Assembly: GCA_041694155.1 (NCBI GenBank)
Contig: JASMTS010000003.1
Coordinates: 1-64,000, forward strand
Direction of reading: 5' to 3'
Length of the DNA: 64,000 nt
Source: JAAZVM01 sp041694155
GTDB lineage: Bacteria > Patescibacteriota > Gracilibacteria > BD1-5 > UBA6164
Position numbers and translations under genes: made by a program. Of the stretch, positions 54,121 through 64,000 are shown piece after piece. Each line of letters starts with the position of its first letter. Positions within the stretch are counted from its first letter, which is position 1. Under the pieces are notes generated by a model that was not told the DNA's origin, ran no database searches, and saw nothing but the letters and a program-made list of their open reading frames with translations.

Positions 54121-56466
54121 CTACTTAACATATAAACTCCTTTGCACCTCATAATAAGCATTTTTCAATTCTTCTACTCATCAAAACTCTTCTGCTAACT
54201 CTCTTGCTTGTCATCTATTAAATAGTTGAATTTTACTAGATAAAGAGTCTTTTCTAAATTCTAAAATTCAGTTTTTTACATACAAAGCAAGTAAAAACTC
54301 TAAAAATTCTCTAGCCTTTAAACTATCATATTTATCTACTATTTCTTCTCAATAAATAGACCTTTCACTTCTGTATTTTATATCACTACCATATGATAGA
54401 TGAGCTAATATATCAAATATATCTGAATCACTAGCTTCAAACATATTTTTTAAATCATCTAGTTGTTCTTTATCAAGTCATATATTATATAATCCATTTA
54501 ATAACTCTTCTCTTGTTTCAGGATTAGACCATAATTCTCTAAGTTGATGTTCATCTTTATAAAAATTAGGTAATTCTCATACTATTTTTTGTAAAAACTC
54601 TTCACTACTTAAATGTTTTCATGTACTTGGATCAAGATATCTAGTTTCTATATCTATAACCTTTAATTCTCTCCTATCTCAAAGCTTAACTACAAGTTTT
54701 TCTTTTTTTTCTTTTGGTTCTTTTCAATCATCTACTGGTAATGTATCAATTGGAGTTTTTGATTCTTTATTGTTTTTTTCTTTACTATCTATTAAGTTTT
54801 CTTCCTCTGGTCATCAGTCCCATAATTCATCTCTAAAATCATTAGTAGCACCTAAAAAGTCATAAATAGTAAAATAATCTTTTCATTCAAAAACTCTTGT
54901 TCATCTACCTACTATTTGTTTATATTCAACTATACTTCAAATATTTCTAACAAGTACTATATTCCTTACATTTAAAGCATCTACTCAAGTTGTTAACATT
55001 TGAGATGATGTCAAAATTACTGGGATATCTTTATCATTGTCTTGAAATCTTTCTAAATATTGTTTTCATAATTCTCATTCATTACTTGTTACTCTCACGC
55101 AGTAATCTGGGTCATTTACTGTTTTATACTTATTTATACTATCTCTAATCCTAAGAGCATGATCCTGGTCAGTACAAAAGATTATAGTTTTATCCATTTT
55201 ATTTATCTGATTTAATATTGTCTGAGCTATTAAATCACTTCTTTCAGGTATTATTATATTTTTCTCCATATCTTTTGTGTAGTATACATCTTTGTCTGCA
55301 ACTCATGATAAAACAGTATCTCCAGAATTTAATGCTAGTTCATCAATATTTAGTTTTATTCTTTTGATTTTAAAAGGTGTTAAAAATCAGTCATCAATTC
55401 AAGATTTTAAAGAGTATTCATAAACTGGTTTTCAGAAATATTTATATGTATCAATATTATCTTCTCTTTTTGGTGTAGCTGTAAGTCATAAATGAACAGC
55501 CGCTTCAAAATGCTTTAATATTTCAGCCCAATTTCAATCATCACGAGTTCATCATCTGTGACACTCATCAATTATTATTAAATCAAAAAAATCTTTTGGG
55601 TACCTTTTAAAATATTGTTCTTCTATATATTCAGAATTATCAGATGATTCATCATCATCATTTTGATTTCATCAAACAAGAGCTTGATAAATAGCAAAAA
55701 AGACATTTGCATTAGTAGGAACTTTTCATCATCTTTTTTTAATTTCTATTCAGTTGATTTTTAATATATCTTTTTCAAGTGGATTAAAAGTATTCATTGC
55801 TTGATCTACAAGTACATTTCTATCAGCAAGAAAAAGTATTCTTGGTCTTCTATTTCATATACCATCAAGTGACCATCTAGACATAAATAACTTATAAACA
55901 GCTTGAAAAGCTATTACAGTTTTACCTGTACCAGTAGCAAGAGTTAAAAGTATTCTTTTATTGTCTTCCGCTATAGCTTCAATTACTTTATTTATAGCTA
56001 TTTCTTGATAGTATCTAGGTTTTTTATCAGAAAGTAAAAAAGGTTCTTCTAACAACTTTTGTTTTGTTAGATTATCTTTTCAAATTGTTTTTTTATATAA
56101 CTCTTCAGGTGTTGGGTATTTTTCTATAATATTTCAAATAGAGTTCTTAATATCATACTCATAAATTTCTCTACCATTTGTTGAATAGACAAATCTAAGA
56201 TTTAATATATTAGCATAATCTTTTACTTGCTCCAATCACTCTGTAACATACAAATCTTGTTTTTTAGCTTCTATAATAGCTAATTTAACTCATTTATATG
56301 TAAGTATATAATCAGCAAATTTTCTTTTTCACCTTTTTCATCACAAACCTTTTCTCCCAGCTGTAAAATAGTATTCTCTTATAATACTTGTTTCTTCCCA
56401 ATTACTATTTTTTAAACTGGGGTCTATATATTTTGCTCTTGTGTCAGATTCTGAATAATTTAACAT
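54121..56466 (-). CDS. hsdR: Type I restriction enzyme R subunit
   Basis: 781 residues. An N-terminal nuclease part (AIIEAKKQD, the ExK half of the PD-ExK site) precedes the SF2 motor: LLTLATGTGKTVIAFQ (Walker A; one glycine is TGA), FDLIIIDECHRGG (DECH box), HLGLTATPKRED, and the second RecA domain with IVGRGTRVFEGK. It uses ATP to pull DNA and cuts unmodified DNA. A C-terminal helical part binds the methylase. The EcoEI-type (type IB/IC-like) build fits. It leads the restriction operon. Confidence 0.93.
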
Positions 56467-56546
56467 ATTTTAATTTAGGAGAATAAATAAACTAAGATAA
56501 TAAAAAATTTAAAATGTACTTAAAATAATTTTTATTAAGTAACAAA

Positions 56547-56798
56547 TTAAACCTCAGAAATCAATCTTTTATTCCTAAAAGCAATTCAAGAAGCAGATTT
56601 TAAATATTTTTCAAAATCTAAGGCTTCTTTTTTGTTTTTAAAAGCTGAATAAAAAACTAATTCCCAAGGTTTATATTTATTTGTATGTCTTGATTTTCAT
56701 GTATTATGTTCTTCTAATCTTTGTTTCAAGTTTTCGCTAAATCATGTATAAAATTCATTTCTTTTTTCCAAGCTTCTTATAAGATATACATAAAACAT
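56547..56798 (-). CDS. GIY-YIG nuclease-domain protein
   Basis: 83 residues. FYVYLIRSLEKRNEFYTGFSEN carries the two strands of the GIY-YIG site (with YVY and YTG), KQRLEEHN supplies the Arg, and FEKYLKS the Glu. It belongs to the small YhbQ/UvrC-like single-domain family. These are often structure-specific nucleases with unknown jobs, and some are mobile. It lies 80 bases upstream of hsdR on the same strand. Confidence 0.88.
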
Positions 56799-56833
56799 TT
56801 TTTATTCATTAACAATATACATTTATAATTAAT

Positions 56834-57005
56834 AGCCGTTCTTAGCTAAAGCTACGAAGGGCATTCTTCAATTCTAATGGTTGCTTTATTTAAAGTTTTT
56901 TCTTCGTAATTAGTATTTGATGGCTGTGCCATTCAAAGTTTTTCTTTGTAATTAGTGTTTGGTGGCTGTGCCATTCGAAGTTTTTTCATCGAAAAAACGA
57001 AGAAT
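56834..57005. repeat. GC-richer imperfect tandem repeat
   Basis: Two copies of a unit of about 43 bases occur side by side: from about 56896 and from about 56937, each beginning AAAGTTTTT and ending TGGCTGTGCCATTC, with a few base changes; a third partial unit follows (AAGTTTTTTCATCG). The TGGC-TGT-GCCA core is a small hairpin. Before them is TTAGCTAAAGCTACGAAGG, a self-complementary stretch. It looks like a mobile or structural repeat and not like coding DNA. Confidence 0.65.
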
Positions 57006-57055
57006 GGTGGAGTTTATAGAAGAGAATTTGAATGAAATATTGTATAAATAAACAA

Positions 57056-57130
57056 ATAAAAAAATCCTAGATTTGAAATCTAAGATTTTTGTTAATTTGA
57101 ATGAAAAAAATGAAATATAAATTTCCTTAT
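57056..57130 (+). repeat. Direct repeat, copy 1 (terminator plus leader)
   Basis: About 75 bases nearly the same as 61512-61586. It begins with a hairpin, TCCTAGATTT and AAATCTAAGA with T run, then GTTAATTTGA, then ATGAAATATAAATTT and CTTATT. Copy 2 follows the RecQ-like gene. Confidence 0.8.
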
Positions 57131-57175
57131 TCCATTTTTTTGAATATAATTGGAATATAAAATTCTTTATTCCAA
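57129..57175 (+). promoter_or_regulatory. Candidate operator before the Fic gene
   Basis: TTGGAATA (57150-57157) and TATTCCAA (57168-57175) form an 8-bp inverted repeat; another half-site, TTATTCCA, lies at about 57127-57134. Three like half-sites in 50 bases, 55-100 bases before the start codon, suggest a regulator binding site. Confidence 0.45.
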
Positions 57176-57229
57176 ATTAAGATATAAAATTGTAATAAGG
57201 ATTATATTATTTCATTAAATATTAAAAAA

Positions 57230-58363
57230 ATGGAAAATAAATTTAAATCATGAAAATATATACAACAATATCAATATAAAAGCTTTTTACCTGAAAAAAT
57301 TAATAAAAAATTTTCATGGGAAGATTCAAAAATAAATATATTACTTGAAAAAGCCAATCTAGAATTATGAAAATTAGAAAGTTTTTCAAAATTTATACCT
57401 GATATAAATTTTTTTATAAGTATGCATATTTCAAAAGAAGCAATTCAATCAAGTAAAATTGAATGAACAAAAACTGAATTTGATGATTTATTTGCAAAAG
57501 ACATAAGTTATAAAAGTATAGAAGAAAGAAATGATTTAATAGAAGTACAAAACTATATTAGAGCTCTTAATCTATGAATAAAAGAATTAGAATCTTTACC
57601 ATTATCATTTAGATTATTTTGCAATATCCATAAAGAGTTACTATCATGAGCTAGATGAGAACACAAAAATCCATGAGAAGTAAGAAAATCTCAAAACTGG
57701 ATTTGAGGTTCTAGTTTAAGTGATGCTTTTTTTATCCCACCCCATCAAAATGATTTATCGGAATTAATAACTGATTTTGAAAAATTTTTACATAATGATG
57801 AATTAGAAATTCCTGAATTAATTAAAATAGCTATTGCTCATTATCAATTTGAAACTATTCATCCATACCTAGATTGAAACTGAAGAATTTGAAGATTAAT
57901 GATCATATTATATTTAATTGAAAAAAATATAATTTCTTCTCCAATATTATATATTTCTGATTTTTTAGAAAAAAATAGATGATCATATTACGATGCTCTA
58001 ACAATTGTAAGAAAACAAGATAATATAGAACATTTTATAATGTTTTTTCTTAATTGAATAATTGAAACATGCAAAAACTCTACTAATACTCTAGAAAAAG
58101 TTTTACAAATCAAAGAAGAATCTGAAAAAAAATTATTATATTTTTGAAGAAGAATTGAAAAAGCACAAGTTATTCTAAATTATTTATACTCAAACCCAGT
58201 AGTAAATTATAAAGATATAATGAATATCCTTGATATATCTTCAGCAACAACTGCAAATAAATTTATAGAAGATTTTATTAAAATTTGAATTTTAGAACAA
58301 AAAACACTTAATAAAAGAAATAAAGAATATGTTTTTGAAGAATATTTGAAGTTGTTTAGATAA
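57230..58363 (+). CDS. Class II Fic protein (AMP-transferase)
   Basis: 377 residues. The Fic core is HPYLDGNGRIGRL, the HPFxDGNGRxGR motif of active Fic enzymes that move AMP to a target side chain. The inhibitory helix motif (S/T)xxxEG is at QSSKIEGTKTEF before the core, which makes it class II (self-inhibited). Near residues 160-175 PGEVRKSQNWIGG and FIPPH are typical. The C-terminal 90 residues form a winged helix (YKDIMNILDISSATTANKFI). It may add AMP to a host or own protein. The gene has operator-like repeats upstream and lies 126 bases before the RecQ-like gene. Confidence 0.93.
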
Positions 58364-58489
58364 GATATATAATCTGATTTTAAATATAAGATTTTTGTAA
58401 TTAATATAAGTTATTAAAAAGCTCATTTTTGACAAAATAAAGCTATTTATGGTAAAGTAATATTATATATAAATACATATATAATATTT

Positions 58490-61400
58490 ATGAAAATAAC
58501 TACTTTTGACTTATATTGAAACGAATATACAAACAATCATGGAGTAAACACATATCATGATGTATTTTTTGATTGAAAAAATATAAGTTATAAACAAAAA
58601 GTAGAAAAAAAAGTAAATAAAATAGAATTAAGTAATATTTTAAACAATTCAGATTATAAAATATGTCATAATTTTTTTTGATATGATTGATGAAAATTAC
58701 CAACATTATTGAATCATAAAGAAAAAAATATTGATACTTTACTAATTGATAGTCTAATATCATTCAATAAAACTCATCATAACCTCAAAAAATCAATAAA
58801 TAATGATCCACTAGAAGATTCTAAAACTACTTTTGATGTACTAAATAAAAATCTACAAATTTTTCACAGTTTGAATTCAAAAATTAAAAATATCTTATTT
58901 TCGCTTTTATATGAAAATAATTTTTATAACGAGTTCTTTAATTTTTATAATGATATAAATTGAAATAAGCTAAAAAAATTAAGTAATAAAGAAATTGTAA
59001 ATGAATTTAAATTTATTCTATCAAATAATGAATTGCTTAATAATCAAAGTATTGAAGCGATTAAATCATATATTTTTGGTGAAAATATTAATCAAAAACT
59101 AGCTATTTCTTATTTAGTTTTATTTATAGATAAAAAAACAATAACTTTATCAGACTTTATATTCAATGAAAATGTTGAACTAAGAAATTATTTAAGAAAT
59201 ATACTGAATTCTTTTTATTCTAATATAACAAAGGATTTAAATAACAATATAAAAACTCACTTAAAAAAATTTTCATGATTCAATGATTTTAGATGAAATA
59301 CTCAAGTTGAATGAGTAAGAAATTGATTAGAAAATAATGATTTTTTAACCATTTTATCAACATGAGGTTGAAAGTCATTAATATATCAACTTCCTGCATG
59401 GCTTATTGGTAGTAAATTATGACATTTAACTTTAATTATTACACCTTTAAAAGCATTAATTAAAGATCAAATTGATTGATTAAGAGATAAGCAATTTAAT
59501 GAAGTAAATTATTTATCATGAGATCAAAACTGAATAGAAAAAGACATAATTTACAATAAAATTAAATCATGAGAAACTAAAATACTTTTTATAACTCCTG
59601 AAGCATTAAGAAGTGAAAAAATATTAGAGTTACTACAAAACAGATATATTTCAAGAGTTGTTATAGATGAAGCACATACTCTTATTTTATGGTGACAAGA
59701 GTTTAGACCTGATTATTTCTTTATAAAATATTTTATAGAAGATATTGAAAAGAAAAATCTAAATAAAAAAATTAATTTAACTTTATTAACTGCTACAGCT
59801 ACAGTTGATGTAGAAAAATGAATTCTAGATTACTTTAAAAATAAAGATATAAAACTAATAAAAGCAAAAGAAATATTAAAAGAAAATATTAAATGAAGTG
59901 TTATAAATATTGAAAAAAAAGAAGAAAAATTAGAAATACTTGTAAACAAAATCAAAGAAATAAATATAGATAAAAATCCAACTATTATATTTACTTGAAG
60001 AATTAAATCAGCAATAGAAATAGAAAAACATTTAAGAGATGAATGAATAAATATTAGGTCATTTTTTGCTTGAATGAAACTAAATGACAAAAAACAAGTT
60101 CAAGAAGATTTTATTAAATGAAAAATAAATGTAATTGTTGCAACAAAAGCCTTTTGAATGTGAATTGATAAAGATAATGTTAGATATGTAATTCACTATG
60201 ATTTACCTTGAAATATTGAGGACTATACTCAAGAAATTTGAAGAGCTTGAAGAGATTGAAAAATTTCTCAAAACATAATTTTTTATGATAAACTTGATAT
60301 AGAAAAAAGAATAAAAAACCTAAGTTATAGTGGATTAAAGTACTATAATATAAAGAAGTTCTTAAAGTATGTAAACATTAAAGATAAAGTAGTTCTTTCT
60401 CCTAGAGAAATTGCCATTAAAAGCTGAATAAAAACAAATAACAAAAATTGGATTACTGAAATCAAAATTTTATTAAGTTTTTTAGAAAATGAAGAATTTA
60501 ATTGAATAAATATATTAAAAAGAAAGTATGACAATACTTTTGTATTATTTAATAAAGTTGAGAATAAAGTTTTAAATAATTGTTATGAAAAAATAGAAAA
60601 AGATAATTTTTTAAATGCAGAAGAAAAAGTTTTAGCTAAAGTAATAATATTAAAAATTATTGAAGAAAAGAAAGCAATTGATTTAAATAAACTTGAAGAT
60701 AATTTTATTAATGATTTATGAGAAGATTTTGAATATAATAAAATAAGAATTAATAAGGTTACAAGTACTATTAAATCACTTAATATACTTTGAAAATCAA
60801 ATAATAATGATGAAATAGATGTTATAATTGAAGCTTGAAGCTTATTAAAAGATGAAAATTATAGAGATAATATATTTAATATATATAAAAAAAGAGTTAA
60901 AAATATTGAATCATTTGAAGAATCAAATAGTGCTAGTTTTCATGATAAAATAAAAAATTATTATTTATTTAAAAGTATAATAAGTGAAAAAAAATGAATA
61001 ATTATATCTAAAAATAAAGAAAATTTAATTAAACATTATGAAGCAAGTGCAAAAGAATCTAAATTAATTTTAGATTATATATACAGTGATTATTGAGAAG
61101 TAAATATAAAAAATTCAGTAAATCTTAATGAGTTATTAATTCATTTACAAAAAAATTATAAATGAAACTACACTATTAGTGAATTAAAAGAAAGATTGTT
61201 TTTTTTAGATTCATTATGAATTATAAAAGTTAAGAATTGATTATTAGTATTTTTAACTAGATTTAATTTATATTTTGATGATAAAATTATAGATAATACT
61301 GAATGATTTAAAGAATATATATCAAAAGAAGAATTTAAAAAAGATTTAATTAATAAACTTGAATTGTATAAAGAAGTAAAAATAAATAAGTTATTAGCTC

Positions 61401-61516
61401 TTCAAAGTATTATAGAAATACTTGAAAGTAAATGAACCCTAGAATATACAAAACTTACAGAATATTATTTTAATACTCCATTAAAAGATTTTTCAGAAGA
61501 GAAGATAAATCAATAA
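58490..61516 (+). CDS. RecQ-family helicase with N-terminal DEDD exonuclease-like domain
   Basis: 1008 residues. Residues 1-140 look like a small DEDD (DnaQ-like) exonuclease: TFDLYGNE, KICHNFFGYDGGKL, IDTLLIDSL and PLEDSKTTFDVL recall ExoI, II and III, but the DxE of ExoI and the His of ExoIII are changed, so activity is uncertain. The helicase spans about 270-620: ILSTGGGKSLIYQLP (Walker A), VIDEAHTLILWGQEFRPDY (DEAH with the RecQ aromatic loop), LLTATATVD, and KAFGMGIDKDNVRYVIHYD then YTQEIGRAGRDG. The last 390 residues are helical, with winged-helix-like parts. RecQ enzymes unwind DNA during recombination and repair. Exonuclease plus RecQ in one chain is the layout of human WRN. Confidence 0.88.
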
Positions 61517-61586
61517 AAATCCTAGATTTAAAATCTAAGATTTTTGTTAATTTGAGTTATAAAAATGAAATATAAATTTTCTTATT
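61512..61586 (+). repeat. Direct repeat, copy 2 (terminator plus leader)
   Basis: About 75 bases that match 57056-57130 with only a few changes. It includes the terminator of the RecQ-like gene (its stop codon is inside the first bases) and the start of the leader of the next gene. Confidence 0.8.
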
Positions 61587-61682
61587 AAAAATTTAAATAT
61601 ATAATAAAGCTAATGAAATTTGAATATAAAAAAAATTGGATCAAATAAAGTTTTTAACATCATTAATTAAAAATAAATAAAA

Positions 61683-63392
61683 ATGGAAAGTTGTATATGA
61701 TTAAATATATTAGGTTTATGTAGTGAATTTTACAATAATGAATTTACTATTTTTAACATATGAGCATTCATGACTCTAATATGAGTTTTTTTTGCATGAT
61801 TCCAATTAATAAATTCAATACATAAAATAAGATTCAGAGTAAGATATAATAAATTTATTGTATTTTTAGTTCTTGTACCATTATTAAGTTCAGTTATCGG
61901 TACTTTAATACCATTAATTCCTTGAAAACCTTTACCTCTATTATGATATCCTATTTTTTGGGAAATATTCACAGCTTTATATATTATAATTATTTGATTA
62001 ATTTTAACTCCATATTTATTTTTTAATAAAATAAATAAATTTGATATAAAAACTTGAAAAATTAATATTATATATATTCATTATTTAGCTAAAAATAAAG
62101 ATATTCAAAATATAGTTGATGAATTACAATACTTCTTTGATGATTTTTTAAGAAAATATAAAAAAGAAATTGAGGAAAAAAAATGGTGATATGCTCATCA
62201 ATTTATCACAATAATACAAAATCAAAGATTTATAGATTATTTAATTGAGAACCCTTTTACAATACAAAAAATAATATTTATATATAAAAAAGAAAAAAGA
62301 ACCCAATTTTCATATGAAGAACAAGAATTTTTAAAAAAAGTGATATTATGATCTTTTAAAAATAATAATTCCTTTTTAGTTCATGAACTAAACTGAAATT
62401 TTAATATTGATTTTGGAAACCAAAATTGAATAATATTAAAAAATTTAATTGAAGATTTAAATTTTTTATCAAAATTAAATATTTTATGAGATTCTGAAAC
62501 TTTTTGATATTCGAGTGATATAATATTTGCAAAAAATTATTTAAAATTTATTTTAAAAATACATGAAGAATTTCTTAACAAAAATAAAATAGAACAAAAT
62601 TATCTAAAATATGAACTTCTTTTAAAAGTGTTTGAGACTCAAGAATGAATAATTCAAAATTCATATAAAAAAATAGATTGATTATTGAAATCTAATATAA
62701 TAATATCTAATTTTAAAAATAAAATATGAAAACTAGAAGATAGCTTATTAAATTTATATCCTTGAAATAAATTTCCTGAAATAATATTAAATAAAGAAAA
62801 ACCATATTGATCAGAATACCATGAACTTGAATCAAATATATCAATTTTAGATGCCTACGCTTTTTGAATATATAAATTATTATGCGCTTTTACATATTAC
62901 AAAAACGCTGATATAAGACACTATACTTTAGAATTTTCCTCAGGTGTTAGTGAAAATTTTGTTTTTAAACAAGTTGAAAAAAGGTTATTTATATTATATA
63001 AACAAAAAATAAATGATAATTTACTTTGATATTACCCAATGATATCAAGAGTATTTTGGGAAAATTATATTCGGAATATTATAAACGAAACAGACAAAGT
63101 AAATAAAAATAAAGATATAATTAACATTATAAAAATATATGCTGAAAAACTACCTAAATTATCTGAATGATATATTTATAGATATACAAATGATACTCTA
63201 AAAAATGAAGATACAAAAGAAATAGCTATTAAAAAAGCTAACAATATAATTAAAGATTTATTTACAAAAAATATAGAATATGATAAAGAAAAAAATATAT
63301 TAATTATTTTCTGATGGGATAATTTATATTATTCAAAATTAGATTTATCTAAAATTTTAAAAAATTGAAAAATTGAAATTATGAATAAATAA
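61683..63392 (+). CDS. Membrane protein with three N-terminal helices, 569 aa
   Basis: 569 residues. Three or four hydrophobic helices (about residues 25-45, 60-82 and 90-112) are followed by a cytoplasmic part of about 450 residues, helical, Asn/Lys/Ile-rich, with no motif that I can name. The gene follows the RecQ-like gene by about 165 bases, which includes repeat copy 2. Its place beside Fic and RecQ genes suggests that it belongs to the same accessory unit, perhaps as a membrane effector; this is inference. Confidence 0.65.
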
Positions 63393-63415
63393 AATCCACC
63401 GTTTATACTTATTTT

Positions 63416-63448
63416 AAAGAGCAATAATAATTTGCTCTTTATTTTTTT
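63416..63448 (+). terminator. Intrinsic terminator
   Basis: AAAGAGCAA (63416-63424) and TTGCTCTTT (63432-63440), then ATTTTTTT. Confidence 0.88.
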
Positions 63449-63460
63449 ACCTAAAAAATT

Positions 63461-63646
63461 ATGAAAAAATATAATCACATAGAAGAAATTAATTGTTTAT
63501 TTGAAATGATAAAAACAATTATGATAACTAAATTACCTCAAACAAAAATTAAACAATTACTTAGAGAATATACTCACTCTGAAATTAGACTCTGAAAAGA
63601 CGAAAACTGAGAGTTTGTAATAAAAGATAGAATATATCTAGATTAA
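63461..63646 (+). CDS. Small protein, 61 aa
   Basis: 61 residues, helical with a basic middle (TKIKQLLREYTHSEIRL) and a C-terminal strand pair (GKDENGEFVIKDRIYLD). Two TGA glycines. No family recognised; size and charge would allow a small DNA-binding or antitoxin-like protein, but there is no direct sign of that. It follows a terminator with little space for a promoter. Confidence 0.6.
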
Positions 63647-63651
63647 AAACA

Positions 63652-63678
63652 TCGCCCTACAATGATAATGTAGGGCGA
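63652..63678. repeat. GC-rich perfect hairpin without T run
   Basis: TCGCCCTACA (63652-63661) and TGTAGGGCGA (63669-63678) with a 7-base loop. The stem is about 60% G+C in a region that is otherwise very AT-rich, and it is followed by ATAGAAAAATAA, so it is not a normal intrinsic terminator. Confidence 0.7.
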
Positions 63679-63741
63679 ATAGAAAAATAAAAACTCAAAA
63701 TAAAAGCTAAAACAACTAGAAATCTCCCTAACGAAAACAAA

Positions 63742-64000
63742 ATGAAAAAAAATAAAACTACAATAAATAATACGAATGAGATATTAAAATTAAATCCTTT
63801 TGTATATTATGAAAATATAGATTTTCTAACTATAAAACTTCCTGAATGATTAGATATACTAAAAACTCTAAATTGAATAGTAGAAAATTCACATGAATAT
63901 AACCTTAATTTTTGATTCAAAATTATATTTTTTGACTGGTGATTTTGAAAACAAATGAAGTATTATAAATTACTAGATACTGAAAATAATGAAATTTGTA
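63742..64000 (+). CDS. Unrecognised protein, N-terminal part
   Basis: An open frame from ATG 63742 to the window edge (86 codons), with seven TGA glycines. The visible part is soluble and beta-rich (FLTIKLPEGLDILKTL, FKIIFFDWGFG). No family recognised; the gene continues beyond the window. Confidence 0.6.

Larger units (their letters stand above)
56799..57229. other. Gene-free region with repeats
   Basis: 431 bases without a supported gene. It holds a locally GC-richer stretch with an imperfect direct repeat (56834-57005), a terminator-like hairpin that is one copy of the 75-base direct repeat (57056-57130), and palindromic TATTCCA/TGGAATA sites (57129-57175) before the Fic gene. Confidence 0.6.

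Noticed and set aside
56834..56868. Possible tRNA fragment in the GC-richer patch
   Set aside because: There is no cloverleaf, no TTCRANNY T-loop and no CCA end; the self-complementary stretch is only a short hairpin.
1..64000. CRISPR arrays and rRNA or tRNA genes
   Set aside because: No regularly spaced repeats of 24-40 bases and no rRNA- or tRNA-like sequence were seen. Short tracts such as ACAAACAAACAAAC near 9198 are simple repeats.

Overview
The window is very AT-rich and reads sensibly only when TGA is translated as glycine (genetic code 25). In-frame TGA falls exactly where invariant glycines belong: the AAA+ Walker A at about 28183-28215, MraY NITDGLDGL, RecQ STGGGKS, HsdR TGTGKT and the PP-loop SGGIDS. 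Only TAA and TAG end genes. This points to the candidate phyla Absconditabacteria (SR1) or Gracilibacteria (BD1-5); I cannot choose between them from this window. Read with code 25, the window carries about 60 mostly tightly packed genes. Most lack a Shine-Dalgarno sequence. Convergent gene pairs often share one hairpin terminator, with a stop codon inside the stem.

1-40526 is mostly core and cell-surface functions: mraY, two transporters, tilS, grpE, an exonuclease III, uvrC, tatD, an RNB-type RNase, an rsuA-like pseudouridine synthase, xseA/xseB, csrA, an SSB-like protein, a tandem dCTP-deaminase-like pair and an AAA+ ATPase. Envelope proteins are numerous: two paralogous secreted 3D-domain/peptidoglycan-binding proteins, an M14 carboxypeptidase, a membrane-anchored 717-residue coiled coil, a LysM protein, a 1079-residue secreted protein with a C-terminal membrane anchor, and a secreted nuclease. 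A protein-kinase-like gene and a RhuM-Fic fusion are also present.

40617-48331 is the most unusual region. It is one minus-strand run of six genes, in transcription order: a PheS-like protein carrying a C-terminal FDX-ACB domain, a rearranged PheT-like protein, an S66 (LD-carboxypeptidase/MccF) family protein, an asparagine-synthetase-like amide synthase without glutaminase domain, a MurA-like enolpyruvyl transferase, and a MurB-like protein fused to a Nudix domain. The last four overlap each other by 20-26 bases. It may be a divergent cell-wall precursor operon, or an undescribed pathway joining aminoacyl, amide and enolpyruvyl chemistry, possibly a peptidyl-nucleotide compound with self-protection.

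48476-56798 is a defence region on the minus strand: a GIY-YIG nuclease, then hsdR, a small protein and a STAND-like NTPase, hsdS, hsdM and a broken mrr gene. 57056-63392 holds a class II Fic protein, an exonuclease-RecQ fusion with the same domain pair as WRN, and a three-helix membrane protein; near-identical terminator-leader repeats (57056-57130 and 61512-61586) bracket the first two. The window ends inside an unrecognised gene.
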